Below are positions 8,503-17,509 of a DNA stretch of 42,200 nt, piece after piece. The position numbers and the translations under genes are program-made. The notes beneath the pieces were generated by a model. The model searched no databases. It was given only the letters and a program-made list of their open reading frames with translations, and had not been told where the DNA came from. Position 1 is the stretch's first letter. Each line of letters begins with the position of its first letter. This stretch comes from Dehalococcoidia bacterium (GTDB lineage: Bacteria; Chloroflexota; Dehalococcoidia; GIF9; JAUXIO01), in assembly GCA_030620975.1 (NCBI GenBank), contig JAUXIO010000007.1, positions 1-42,200 of the forward strand, given 5' to 3'.

Positions 8503-9462
8503 CTAACTAGTAGTGCCAAAGGATACCACTTCTTCTCCCCCCTGTCCACTCCCCTGAAATATCTTAACCAATAGAGCTTTTTGTAAATGAAGCCTATTTT
8601 CAGCCTGATCAAATACTACTGAATAAGGGCTATCCAGAAATCCGAGACTAATCTCCTCACCGTAATGAGCTGGCATGGGGTGCATAAATATAGCATCTTT
8701 TTTGGCTAAAGACAACAACTCTGCGTTTACTTGATAATTAGCAAAAACGCGCCGACGCTGCTCAGCCTCAGCCTCTTGCCCCATACTTGTCCAGACATCG
8801 GTATAAATTACATCAGCATCAGCTGCAGCCTGACCAGGGTCTTGGCTTAACCAAATCTGGCTTCCACTACGAGCGGCAAGCTCCTTGCCCCTCTGTAATA
8901 TTTCTCTCTTTACTCCATAGCCTGCTGGAGAAGCAATATGGAAATTCATACCGATAAGCGCACAAGCCAGAAGCAAGCTGTGAGCTACATTATTACCATC
9001 ACCAATGAAGGCTAATTTCAAACTGCGAAGCCTCTTCTTTTTTTCATAGATGGTGACCAAGTCAGCTAGGGCTTGACACGGATGCTCCAAATCAGAAAGC
9101 GCATTAATTATGGGAACATCTGAATACTGAGCCAAAGTCTCCAAAGTTTTATGAGAATAGGTGCGTGCGGCAATGCCATCAACATAGCGACTGAGCACCC
9201 GGGATACATCAGAAACCGGTTCCCGTCTCCCCAAACCTACCTCATCGGGCGATAAGTAAATAGTATATCCGCCCAGGTGATGCATAGCCACTTCAAAGCT
9301 AACCCGCGTTCTCAGAGAAGCTTTTTCAAAGAGGAGGGCCAGAACTTTCCCTGAAAGCAAAGGAGGCATTTCTTTTCGCTTCATATCTAATGTCTTGCTG
9401 ATGAGCCGCTCAATTTCTGCAGCATCAAGATCGGCGATGGAGAGTAAATCCTTTGCCTTCAA
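8503..9462 (-). CDS. argF: Ornithine carbamoyltransferase (anabolic)
   Basis: 319-aa enzyme making citrulline from carbamoyl phosphate and ornithine. The carbamoyl-phosphate site is FEKASLRTR, the next conserved block is HPCQALADL, and the ornithine-loop signature is WTSMGQEAE. The classical HCLPA motif reads HPMPAHYGEE here, so the conserved Cys is replaced by Pro. I chose the TTG at 9460-9462 (LKAKDLLSIADLD) because AGAGG lies 6 nt upstream and OTCases typically begin MKxRDLLSL. An in-frame TTG at 9483 has no ribosome site. First gene of argF-der-plsY-gpsA. A TTGACA promoter lies at 9519-9524 with a tandem 13-bp repeat in its spacer. No other arginine genes are nearby. Confidence 0.9.
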   Translation of the reverse strand: MKAKDLLSIADLDAAEIERLISKTLDMKRKEMPPLLSGKVLALLFEKASLRTRVSFEVAMHHLGGYTIYLSPDEVGLGRREPVSDVSRVLSRYVDGIAARTYSHKTLETLAQYSDVPIINALSDLEHPCQALADLVTIYEKKKRLRSLKLAFIGDGNNVAHSLLLACALIGMNFHIASPAGYGVKREILQRGKELAARSGSQIWLSQDPGQAAADADVIYTDVWTSMGQEAEAEQRRRVFANYQVNAELLSLAKKDAIFMHPMPAHYGEEISLGFLDSPYSVVFDQAENRLHLQKALLVKIFQGSGQGGEEVVSFGTTS

Positions 9463-9492
9463 TCCAAACCTCTGGCGTTGCAAGCGTTTTTT

Positions 9493-9518
9493 AGTATATC
9501 ACGCCAGTGTATCACGCC
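9493..9518. repeat. Tandem 13-bp direct repeat in the argF/polA intergenic region
   Basis: AGTATATCACGCC (9493-9505) is followed at once by AGTGTATCACGCC (9506-9518), one mismatch apart. The pair fills the spacer and -10 region of the argF promoter and ends 13 nt before the polA -10. It could be a two-site operator. No regulator is assigned. Confidence 0.6.
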
Positions 9519-9524
9519 TGTCAA
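9493..9524 (-). promoter_or_regulatory. Promoter of the argF-der-plsY-gpsA operon
   Basis: A perfect -35 TTGACA (minus strand, 9519-9524). The -10 is either TGATAT (9496-9501, spacing 17) or the better box TATACT (9493-9498, but spacing 20). The sub-optimal geometry would suit activation or repression through the tandem repeat that fills the spacer. Confidence 0.5.
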
Positions 9525-9531
9525 GTTGCTG

Positions 9532-9537
9532 TATAAT
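9532..9537 (+). promoter_or_regulatory. -10 element of polA
   Basis: A perfect TATAAT at 9532-9537 with no good -35. The region where one would lie is occupied by the 13-bp repeats and the argF -35. A start near 9544 gives a leader of about 13 nt before ATG 9557. It would remove the upstream in-frame ATG at 9536 from the mRNA. Confidence 0.5.
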
Positions 9538-9556
9538 GGGCCTAAAACAAGAACCT

Positions 9557-12298
9557 ATGGAGAAAAAAGGTCTTTTGACCCCCCAGAAACCATTACTTTT
9601 ACTTTTTGATGGTAACGCTTTGGTGCATCGTGCTTTTCACGCCTTGCCTCCGTTAACGGTGTCTAAGACGGGTGAGCTGGTTAACGCCGTCTACGGTTTT
9701 GCCAGCACGCTGCTGAAGGTACTTGCCGAGATTAAGCCCAGTCACTGGGCAGTTGCCTTCGACCGCCCATCTCCCACCTTCAGACACCGAATGTTTGAAG
9801 AATACAAGGCACAGCGCCCCAAAACTCCAGAGGAGTTGAAAAGTCAGCTAGCCCGAGTTCACCAATTGGTGAGCGCCTTCCACCTACCTGCTTTTGAAAT
9901 CGATGGCTACGAAGCCGATGACATTCTAGGGACGCTCAGTCACCAGGCCAGCCAGCAAAACATAGATGCCATTATCGTTACCGGTGATGCTGATATCCTC
10001 CAGACTGTATCACCCAAAGTAAAAGTATTGGCGCCAAGACGAGCTTTCAGCGATACTGTGCTCTACGATGAAGCAGCGGTTCGCCAAAAATATGGGATTA
10101 GTCCCGAGCAAATCCCCGACTTCAAGGCGCTGGCTGGAGACCCTTCAGACAATATTCCTGGAATCCCCGGCATTGGCAAAAAAACGGCGCTGAAGCTAAT
10201 CAAGCAGTTTGGTAGCCTAGAAAAAACCTACAGCCACATTGAAGAAGTGACCCCTGATAAATTGCGAACCTTATTGTGTGACTACCGAGCCCAAGCCCAC
10301 CAAAGCAAAAAGCTGGCGACCATAGTCAGCGATGTTCCCATAACTCTCGACCTTGATACTTGCACAGTTAGCACCTACGACAGAAATCAAGTCATAGAAT
10401 TCTTCCGAGACTTAGAATTTGTCGGGTTGCTATCCAGGTTGCCAACGGAAACAGCAGGCATCCCAACCACAACGCGAGTTAAGACTATGCCCGGAAGAGC
10501 CTACCAAGTGGTGAATGCCAATCAGTTTCTTGATGAACTTATCAAACGACTGGCAGCGGCTAAAGACTTTGCTATAGACCTTGAGACTTCCGGCATAGAT
10601 GCCATGGCGATAGACCTCGTCGGTATCGCGCTGTCAATAATTCAGGGCGAGGCATTTTATGTTCCAGTGGGGCATTATGGTTTAAATCAGCCAACTCAGC
10701 TTCCGCTAGCCCAGACCATCGCCAAGCTTAAGCCAATTCTTGAAAACGCTGAAGTTAGCAAAATTGCGCATAATGGTAAATATGATATGACGGTATTAAC
10801 TCAATACGGTGTGGACTTGCGGAATTTAGGTTTTGATACCATGATTGCCGCTCATCTTCTTGGTGAAAAATCGCTGGGGCTGAAAGTTCTTGCTTTTAAT
10901 AGACTGGGGATAGAAATGACACCCATCACGGAACTGATTGGTAAGGGAAGGAAACAAATTTCTATGGTGGCGGTAGGGGTAGATGAGGCTGCCAATTATG
11001 CCTGCGCCGATGCCGACATTACCCGAAGATTGAAAGACACGTTGGAGATAGAGCTACATCAACAGGGACTGTGGCGCCTATTTAATGAAGTAGAGATGCC
11101 TTTAGTCCCAGTGCTGGCAACTATGGAGAGAAATGGCGTTGCCCTGGATACCGAGTTACTAATAGAGATGTCTCGCCGTCTGGAAAAGGATATGCTGAGG
11201 CTAGAGGCCGAAGTTTACAATAGCATCGGGCATAGATTTAACATCAACTCCTCTCAACAGTTAGCCAGAGTACTATATGACGAACTTGGGTTGCCTCACT
11301 CACGTAAAACCAAAGGTGGTTATTCAACTGAAGCGACGGTACTCGAAGAGATGCGGGCGATACACCCCATAATTGAGCTCATTTTAGAATATCGCCAGCT
11401 CACCAAACTCAAATCAACCTATGTTGATGCCCTTCCCGCTCTAATTAATCCGAAAACGGGCAGATTGCATACTAGTTTTAACCAGACAGCTACTGCTACG
11501 GGACGACTTTCCTCCAGTAAACCAAACTTGCAAAATATTCCGGTGAAGGGAGAGCTGGCCAAAAAGATAAGGCACGCCTTCATTGCTGAGCCCGGTTCAC
11601 ATCTTCTAGCCGCCGATTACTCCCAGATTGATCTCAGGGCATTGGCTCATCTCTCCCAAGACCCCACTCTCATTAATGCCTTTCTTGAGGACGAAGATAT
11701 TCACACGGCAACCGCCTCTGAGGTCTTTGGCATCTCTGCCTCCGAGGTAACTCCGGAGATGCGCCGCGTTGCCAAGACGGTTAATTTCGGTGTTATATAT
11801 GGTATGAGTGACTATGGTCTGGAGCAGGCCACTGAACTTACCAGGGGAGAGGCAGCCAAGTTTATCAACTCCTATTTTGAAAAATATCCCAAAGTAAAAG
11901 AGTACATTGAAGTAACCAAAAAGCGGGCCAAGGAAGTTGGCTATGTGCAAACATTAATGGGAAGGCGGCGCTTCATCCCCGAGATTAATTCGCCCAATCG
12001 CCAGCTCAGGGAGGCTGCGGAGAGAATGGCGGTAAATATGCCGGTGCAGGGTACCTCCGCCGATATTATCAAAATTGCCATGGTCAACCTCCACAAGCAA
12101 ATGGAGCTGCGAAATCTAAAAAGCAAGCTGACTCTCCAAATCCATGATGAACTCGTTTTTGAGGTACCTTCAGAAGAGTTGGGAGAGGTGAAAGACCTAG
12201 TTAGTGAAATAATGCCCAGAGCTTTAGAATTGTGCGTTCCGCTGAAGATAGATGTCAAGCTGGGCAGAAACTGGGGTGAGATGGAGCAAATTGCCTGA
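9557..12298 (+). CDS. polA: DNA polymerase I
   Basis: 913-aa three-domain repair and Okazaki-processing polymerase. The 5'-3' nuclease domain is about 1-280, with the helix-hairpin-helix GIPGIGKKTA. The 3'-5' exonuclease domain (about 320-500) has intact acidic motifs: DLETSG, HNGKYDMTVL and YACADAD. Proofreading therefore looks active, unlike in Taq-type enzymes. The polymerase domain carries motif A DYSQIDLR (about 688), motif B RRVAKTVNFGVIYG (about 735) and motif C QIHDELVFEVP (about 861). The frame is open further upstream but that part is antisense to argF. ATG 9557 is chosen because the -10 lies at 9532. The 3' end overlaps mutM by 8 nt, so the two repair genes are coupled. Confidence 0.95.
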   Translation: MEKKGLLTPQKPLLLLFDGNALVHRAFHALPPLTVSKTGELVNAVYGFASTLLKVLAEIKPSHWAVAFDRPSPTFRHRMFEEYKAQRPKTPEELKSQLARVHQLVSAFHLPAFEIDGYEADDILGTLSHQASQQNIDAIIVTGDADILQTVSPKVKVLAPRRAFSDTVLYDEAAVRQKYGISPEQIPDFKALAGDPSDNIPGIPGIGKKTALKLIKQFGSLEKTYSHIEEVTPDKLRTLLCDYRAQAHQSKKLATIVSDVPITLDLDTCTVSTYDRNQVIEFFRDLEFVGLLSRLPTETAGIPTTTRVKTMPGRAYQVVNANQFLDELIKRLAAAKDFAIDLETSGIDAMAIDLVGIALSIIQGEAFYVPVGHYGLNQPTQLPLAQTIAKLKPILENAEVSKIAHNGKYDMTVLTQYGVDLRNLGFDTMIAAHLLGEKSLGLKVLAFNRLGIEMTPITELIGKGRKQISMVAVGVDEAANYACADADITRRLKDTLEIELHQQGLWRLFNEVEMPLVPVLATMERNGVALDTELLIEMSRRLEKDMLRLEAEVYNSIGHRFNINSSQQLARVLYDELGLPHSRKTKGGYSTEATVLEEMRAIHPIIELILEYRQLTKLKSTYVDALPALINPKTGRLHTSFNQTATATGRLSSSKPNLQNIPVKGELAKKIRHAFIAEPGSHLLAADYSQIDLRALAHLSQDPTLINAFLEDEDIHTATASEVFGISASEVTPEMRRVAKTVNFGVIYGMSDYGLEQATELTRGEAAKFINSYFEKYPKVKEYIEVTKKRAKEVGYVQTLMGRRRFIPEINSPNRQLREAAERMAVNMPVQGTSADIIKIAMVNLHKQMELRNLKSKLTLQIHDELVFEVPSEELGEVKDLVSEIMPRALELCVPLKIDVKLGRNWGEMEQIA

Positions 12299-13103
12299 GC
12301 TACCTGAAGTGGAAACGATCAAAAGTGAACTTTTGCCCAGGTTGGTTGGGCGGCAGTTCAGCCAAGTTATTATCCTCGATGCTAAAGTGGTTCGCCACCC
12401 TTCAGTTAGCCAATTTTGCCAAAAACTGGCGGGGCAAAGGATAGGCAATCTTAAGCGCCGTGGAAAGTATCTGCTCTTCTACTTATCGGGTGCTGAGGTT
12501 TTAATTATCCACCTTATGATGGCCGGAGCTTTATTGCTGAACCCAAAGCAAACTGAGCGCTATACTAGGGCCATTTTCCAGTTTGATGATGGCAGTCAGA
12601 TTGTCTTCACCGACAGGCGCCGGTTGGGAGCCTTATGGCTGGCAGAAAATGAGGCGATTGTTGTGGGCAAGCTTGGACCTGAGCCTTTGGCATCCGATTT
12701 TACTGCCCAAGTCCTGAAAAAGTGGCTGCAAGGACGACAAGCACCAATAAAGGCTCTGCTTCTCGACCAGAGTTTTATCGCCGGCATTGGTAACATGTAC
12801 GCTGATGAGGCTTTACTTACCGCTCAAATCCATCCTCTGAAGAAGGCAAACAACATATCAAGCAAAGAAGTTAAAAGTCTTCACCATGCCATCCAAGGCG
12901 TTCTCAGGTCAGCCGTTGGTAACAAAGGTGCCAGTATCGATGCTTATATTCGCCCCGGTGGTGAATTGGGCACGGCTCACTTTAGCTTTCGCGTTGCTCA
13001 CCGGGGTGGTAAACCATGCCCCATCTGCGGCAGTACTATCCAGCGCACTTCCCTGCGAAATCGCGGTAGCTATTTCTGCCCCAACTGCCAGAAACTCAGC
13101 TGA
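12291..13103 (+). CDS. mutM: Formamidopyrimidine-DNA glycosylase (Fpg/MutM)
   Basis: 270-aa base-excision glycosylase/AP lyase for 8-oxoG and formamidopyrimidines. The enzyme needs Pro at mature position 1. The TTG at 12291 directly precedes PELPEVETI, with GGAG 4 nt upstream, so this TTG is the start although the frame is open back to 12252. Pro2 and Glu3 are the catalytic pair. A conserved Lys lies in RRGKYLLF, and GIGNMYADE is present. The C-terminal zinc finger is CPIC-x16-CPNC. The start lies inside polA, an 8-nt overlap suggesting coupled repair functions. Its 3' end overlaps the convergent CoA-transferase by 8 bp. Confidence 0.96.
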   Translation: MPELPEVETIKSELLPRLVGRQFSQVIILDAKVVRHPSVSQFCQKLAGQRIGNLKRRGKYLLFYLSGAEVLIIHLMMAGALLLNPKQTERYTRAIFQFDDGSQIVFTDRRRLGALWLAENEAIVVGKLGPEPLASDFTAQVLKKWLQGRQAPIKALLLDQSFIAGIGNMYADEALLTAQIHPLKKANNISSKEVKSLHHAIQGVLRSAVGNKGASIDAYIRPGGELGTAHFSFRVAHRGGKPCPICGSTIQRTSLRNRGSYFCPNCQKLS

Positions 13104-14265
13104 GAATACTTTTATTTGCAGCTATTTCCTCTTCGCTTAGTCTCAACAAGTTACGTAACACATAGTTATTGTCTCGACCCAGAGTAGGAGCACAACATCG
13201 AAAATTCGGCGAAGTCCTTGATAGCTTGATTGGCATGCCATCCATAGTTGTCCTTCCCAGCTCGGGGTGATCAAGCTGAATAAAAAAATTTCTAGCTTCG
13301 AGCTGGATATCTTGAGCTATATCCCTGGCGCTCTGCACCACGCCGGCAGCTATTCCCGCTTGCTGCAGTGAAACCATTACCTCCTCAGCACTGTGTTGTC
13401 TAGTCCAATCCTCAACTAGCTGGTTAAGCTCCCCAGTGTTTTCTAGCCTGCTCGATAAAGTAGCAAATTTGGACTGCTTACACCACGCGGGGTTACCCAA
13501 AACGCTACAGAAGGCTTGCCATTCCTCATCGCTAAATACGGCAATGGCACACCAGCGGTCATCACCATGACATCGGTAAACCCCATAGGGAGCCGCCCGA
13601 GCCGAAGAATTGCCCAGAGGTCGAGCTACTTCCCCATTTATGGCACAATCCATGAGTGTCGGAGCGAGTAATGTACACATTGCTTCCAGTTGAGAAATAT
13701 CAATATATTGCCCCTTACCTGTCTGGAGTCTGTACTCAAGGGCGGCTAGCACGGCCACGGCAGCGAAAAGCCCAGCTACGTGGTCGGCAAATGAAGTTCC
13801 CATACCCAAAGCTGGCTTGCCAGGAAAACTCGTCAGATGAGTAATGCCAGAGAAGGCCTGAATAGTAGGACCAAAGCCCACATAATTCCGCCATGCCCCC
13901 GTATGCCCCATAGCTGATAAACTGACCATGATTATATCTGGCCTTACCTTTTTCAAATTGCTATAGTCAAGTTTCCAATTTGCCATTACGCGCGGACTAA
14001 AATTCTCCATCACCACATCGCTTATTTTGATTAACTTTTTGACGATATCAATGGCGCCGGGCTGGCTCAAGTTCAAGGAAATTCCCAGCTTATTGCGATT
14101 CCAGTTGTTGTAATAACCCTTTGCCCAATTTTCCGTTTCCTCTTCAAATGTAGGTTGAATTTTAATAACTTCGGCTCCATAGTCAGCTAGAATTCTGGTG
14201 GCAAAAGGTCCAGCCAGCACCCGGGTAAAATCTATAATCCTTATCCCGTCAAGAACTGCTGCCAT
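13096..14265 (-). CDS. Family III (CaiB/BaiF) CoA-transferase, with catalytic Asp
   Basis: 389 aa. The N-terminus VLDGIRIIDFTRVLAGPFAT and LADYGAEVIKIQ are typical of the family. ENFSP and GxGQYIDIS follow. SFADHVAG puts an Asp (D161) at the position of the nucleophile that forms the acyl-aspartyl intermediate in formyl-CoA transferase. The substrate cannot be read from sequence. The gene overlaps its upstream paralogue as TAATG, so the two are translated together. This fits a two-subunit transferase such as the BbsEF type. It is the last gene of the RDD-gltX-transferase unit and overlaps mutM tail to tail by 8 bp. Confidence 0.9.
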   Translation of the reverse strand: MAAVLDGIRIIDFTRVLAGPFATRILADYGAEVIKIQPTFEEETENWAKGYYNNWNRNKLGISLNLSQPGAIDIVKKLIKISDVVMENFSPRVMANWKLDYSNLKKVRPDIIMVSLSAMGHTGAWRNYVGFGPTIQAFSGITHLTSFPGKPALGMGTSFADHVAGLFAAVAVLAALEYRLQTGKGQYIDISQLEAMCTLLAPTLMDCAINGEVARPLGNSSARAAPYGVYRCHGDDRWCAIAVFSDEEWQAFCSVLGNPAWCKQSKFATLSSRLENTGELNQLVEDWTRQHSAEEVMVSLQQAGIAAGVVQSARDIAQDIQLEARNFFIQLDHPELGRTTMDGMPIKLSRTSPNFRCCAPTLGRDNNYVLRNLLRLSEEEIAANKSILS

Positions 14266-15467
14266 TAAATAACTCCATCTCTCACTAGAGCCGAAAGCTC
14301 GGATTCACTAAGACCCAATTCCTCTCCATAAATTTCCTTATTATGCTCGCCAATGAGGGGAGCCCGCCTTGATATTTGCCACGGTGATTGACCGAAACAA
14401 TAAGGTGCTCCCGGATATTGGTACTGTGACTTTAACTCAGGGTGCTTAACTTCAACGAAAAAGCCGCGCTCTTTAAGTTGGAGGTTATCAACAACTTGCT
14501 GAGGTGAAGCAACCTCTGCACAGGGGAAATGCATCAATTGTCCCAATTCTACCAGTTCAGATACAGTATGAACTTGTGTCCACTGCTCCAAGACCTGGAT
14601 AATATGGTCTATACCTTGATGACGCACTGCTTTATCTCGCCACCTTGGCTCCTTTAGGTCAGCTGCCATGCCCTCGCTATCCAGCCATTCCACTAAAGTT
14701 TCCCACTGCTGTAGAAGGGGCAATAAAATGTAGCCATCCCTGCAGCGAAAAACACGAAAACCGTTAGACCAGTGAAGGTTACCCCGCCTTTTAGCTACTA
14801 CCCACTCATAAAAGTAGCGAACGAGGACGTGGTCAAGAGTAGCAGCAACACACTCATGTATAGAGACATCAATGTGCTGACCCCTCCCGCTGTTATGTCG
14901 CTGCCGTAGAGCCAATAGAATGCCAAAGGTTGCGTAAAGACAAGCCATATGATAGGTTTGATTGCCAAAGGGCTTGAGCGGTGGAGTATCTCTATCCCCA
15001 CAGACATACATCTGCCCACCCAGCGCCGAGGCAACTAAATCACAAGTCTTATAATTCTTGTAGGGTCCATCCCGACCGAAACCAGTGATTGAAGCCACGA
15101 TCAGCCGCGGATTAACTTCAGCCAAGGCATTATAACTTAATTCTAAATTATCCAAGTAGTCGGGGGAATAGGTTTCAATGATTATATCGGCAGTCTTTAT
15201 CAGTCTTTTAAATAGTTCCCGCCCCCTCTTTGCTTCAATATTGAGGGTAATCCCGCGCTTACTGGTATTGTAGTGCCAAAAATAGAGGCTTCTTTCGGGG
15301 TCAGGCACATTGTTTAAGAAAGGAGCGGTATTTCTTGCCGGGTCGCCACCGGGTCTCTCAATCTTGATAACATCAGCTCCCAAATCAGCGAGGAGTTTGG
15401 CGCAAAACATGCCCTTATCATTAGCCAAGTCAAGAACCCGATAATTAAACAGCACAGAATTGACCAT
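14265..15467 (-). CDS. Family III (CaiB/BaiF) CoA-transferase paralogue, catalytic Asp missing
   Basis: 400 aa with the same architecture as its downstream neighbour: LLADLGADVIKIERPGGDPAR, ETYSPDYL, GRGQHIDVS. By eye the segment TYHMACLYATFGILLAL aligns with FADHVAGLFAAVAVLAAL of the partner, so the nucleophilic Asp is Tyr172 here. It may be the non-acylating subunit of a heteromeric CoA-transferase, or have lost activity. The stop and the next start overlap (TAATG). It lies 26 nt downstream of gltX in the same direction. The substrate is unknown; related enzymes act on dicarboxylates, aromatic acids and fatty acids. Confidence 0.88.
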   Translation of the reverse strand: MVNSVLFNYRVLDLANDKGMFCAKLLADLGADVIKIERPGGDPARNTAPFLNNVPDPERSLYFWHYNTSKRGITLNIEAKRGRELFKRLIKTADIIIETYSPDYLDNLELSYNALAEVNPRLIVASITGFGRDGPYKNYKTCDLVASALGGQMYVCGDRDTPPLKPFGNQTYHMACLYATFGILLALRQRHNSGRGQHIDVSIHECVAATLDHVLVRYFYEWVVAKRRGNLHWSNGFRVFRCRDGYILLPLLQQWETLVEWLDSEGMAADLKEPRWRDKAVRHQGIDHIIQVLEQWTQVHTVSELVELGQLMHFPCAEVASPQQVVDNLQLKERGFFVEVKHPELKSQYQYPGAPYCFGQSPWQISRRAPLIGEHNKEIYGEELGLSESELSALVRDGVI

Positions 15468-15493
15468 CTCCTAAGAATTTCGAGCGGGAGAGG

Positions 15494-16972
15494 TTAATCT
15501 AAAGTAGATAACTTATCCAAAGCTCTGGTGAGGCGCTCTGAGCACCTTTTTTTACCTATTATTGCCATAGTTTCAAATAGAGGTGGAGCTGCGGTGCGGC
15601 CAGTAATAGCCACACGCAGTAACCCAAAAAAGACCCTCGCACTCAATCCCAGCTCTGCTGCCAACGGACGGAGAAAGCCCTCAAGGGAGGCGACATCCCA
15701 ATTCCCCACCGCCTTAAGCCTATCTAAAGTAACCTTAATAGCTTGAGTAGCTGACGTGGAGCTCATCCCTCTACTCAGAAGTAAACTGCTATCATATTCC
15801 AGTTCATCAATGAAGAAGAACTCGCTAAGCTGAGGTGCTTGCGCTAAAGTCCTTGCCCGCTCCTGAATAAGTGGCATAACTTGATAAACATATTCAGGAG
15901 GTGGCGGCCACTCCGCCGAGGCAGAAAAGTGCCTCTCCAAAAATATAGTAGCTTGCTCAGCAAATTCCTTCAAACTTAAGCGACGCAAGTAAACTCCGTT
16001 CATCCACTCTAGCTTATCTTTATTAAAGATGGCTGCTGTCTTACCTATCCGCTTTAAAGAAAAATGTCTTACTATTTCCTCAAGGCTCAAAAGTTCTGTC
16101 TTATCGTCCAGTGACCAGCCGAGCAATGTCAGAAAATTGGTCATTGCCTCGGGCAAGTAACCCTGGTCCCGATATTCAGTGATGGAAACTGCACCATGCC
16201 GCTTACTTAGTTTGCTCTTGTCTGGTCCCAAGATCATAGGCAGATGAGCAAACTTTGGTGGCTGCCAGCCTAAAGCCCGATAAAGCAACATATGTCGAGG
16301 GGTGCTGGAAAGCCACTCATCAGCCCTGAGCACATGAGAAATTTCCATTGAGTGGTCGTCAGCTATATTGGCTAAATGGTAAGTGGGATAGCCATCAGAC
16401 TTAAGGAGAACGAAATCATCCAAAGTAGCATTTTCAAAAACTATTTCACCGCGAATTAAATCTTGGAATTCAGTTTGTCCTTCAAGTGGTGTTTGAAAGC
16501 GAACCACGGGAGTAATGCCGCTCGCTTCAAGTTCAGCTTTTGCCTTCTGGGTTAGATGGCGACAATGACGGTCATACTTCGGCGGTTGTTTCCGCCTCAC
16601 TTGTTCTTGGCGCATTGCCTCTAAGCGCCGCGGAGAGCAGTAACAAAGGTAGGCATACCCATTTTCGAGCAGCTGGTCGGCAACTTCGCGGTAAATTCCC
16701 AGCCGCTGTGATTGGAAATAGGGTCCCTCATCCCAATCCAGTCTCAGCCAGCGGAGGCCGTCTAAAATAGCTTCCGTTGCTCCTTCTACCCGGCGAGCAA
16801 CATCGGTATCTTCAATACGCAACACAAACTTACCTCCGCAATGTCGGGCAAATAACCAGTTAAATAACGCAGTTCTGATATTACCCAGGTGAGGATAGCC
16901 AGTGGGGCTGGGGGCAAAACGAACTCGGACTGATTCCCCCTTCTCAGGCCTACTTAATTGCGCATCCAGCAT
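15494..16972 (-). CDS. gltX: Glutamyl-tRNA synthetase
   Basis: 492-aa class I aminoacyl-tRNA synthetase that charges tRNA-Glu. RFAPSPTGYPHLGNIRTALF holds the HIGH motif and KLSKRHGA the KMSKS motif (KLSKR variant typical of GluRS). LRIEDTD and the helical anticodon-binding C-terminal domain follow. The start at ATG 16972 lies inside the RDD gene (23-nt overlap) without an obvious ribosome site, so re-initiation after the RDD gene is likely. Whether it also charges tRNA-Gln cannot be decided here. Confidence 0.96.
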   Translation of the reverse strand: MLDAQLSRPEKGESVRVRFAPSPTGYPHLGNIRTALFNWLFARHCGGKFVLRIEDTDVARRVEGATEAILDGLRWLRLDWDEGPYFQSQRLGIYREVADQLLENGYAYLCYCSPRRLEAMRQEQVRRKQPPKYDRHCRHLTQKAKAELEASGITPVVRFQTPLEGQTEFQDLIRGEIVFENATLDDFVLLKSDGYPTYHLANIADDHSMEISHVLRADEWLSSTPRHMLLYRALGWQPPKFAHLPMILGPDKSKLSKRHGAVSITEYRDQGYLPEAMTNFLTLLGWSLDDKTELLSLEEIVRHFSLKRIGKTAAIFNKDKLEWMNGVYLRRLSLKEFAEQATIFLERHFSASAEWPPPPEYVYQVMPLIQERARTLAQAPQLSEFFFIDELEYDSSLLLSRGMSSTSATQAIKVTLDRLKAVGNWDVASLEGFLRPLAAELGLSARVFFGLLRVAITGRTAAPPLFETMAIIGKKRCSERLTRALDKLSTLD

Positions 16973-17453
16973 AAGTTTTAGTTAAAACTACCTTCCTTAC
17001 CGGTAACTTTACCACATAGGTGTCAGCAATCTTATCGTGTATGCCCTGCTTTCGACTGTCAAAGGCAATCCAGATAAAACCTATGAAGAGGGTCATCATG
17101 GAGACAATGTAACCTAAGTAGCGGAGCAGAGCACAACCCCAAGTAAGCGGTGAACCGTCCTTGCGAATTATTTTCACTCCCGCTGCCATCTTTCCCGGCG
17201 TTTGTCCCCGCCACACCCAAAAACCAGCAAAATAAGCTATCTCCACCACCAAGCCTATAAAGCTCCAGATACCAAGGTGAGGTAAAAAAATGTGTCTCAT
17301 AAAGACTATCGGGAGCGCAATACTTGAAACTCTAAAAAGAACAGTAATGGCAAAGTTTATTACGGCTAGGGCTATACCATCGATAATAAACGCCCCGAGT
17401 CTTATCCAGAACCCAGCATACTCTAGGGCAAACTCTCTTTGCTCTTCTTCCAA
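16950..17453 (-). CDS. RDD-family membrane protein
   Basis: 167 aa with three to four hydrophobic segments. YAGFWIRLGAFIIDGIALAV holds the Arg-Asp pair of the RDD domain (R18 and D25). GQTPGKMAAGVKIIRKDG and FDSRKQGIHDKIADTYVV are the other family blocks. RDD proteins are small membrane proteins, some linked to transport or cation exchange; no specific role is assigned. TTG at 17453 is the start, with GAGG 6 nt upstream and a promoter at 17481-17509. First gene of the unit leading into gltX. Confidence 0.85.
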   Translation of the reverse strand: MEEEQREFALEYAGFWIRLGAFIIDGIALAVINFAITVLFRVSSIALPIVFMRHIFLPHLGIWSFIGLVVEIAYFAGFWVWRGQTPGKMAAGVKIIRKDGSPLTWGCALLRYLGYIVSMMTLFIGFIWIAFDSRKQGIHDKIADTYVVKLPVRKVVLTKTYAGCAIK

Positions 17454-17480
17454 GCTGAACCTCGCTGGTAAATATAACGC

Positions 17481-17509
17481 ATTTTATCATTCCCCTTTAA
17501 AGGTTTCCA
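17481..17509 (-). promoter_or_regulatory. Promoter of the RDD-gltX-CoA-transferase unit, with dyad
   Basis: On the minus strand, TGGAAA (17504-17509), 17 bp, TAAAAT (17481-17486), with TGA upstream of the -10. An inverted repeat TCCAGA-N8-TCTGGA (17506-17525) overlaps the -35 and contains the palindrome ATCGCGAT. It may be an operator. The rest of the 17510-17639 gap shows no gene I can support. Confidence 0.45.
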
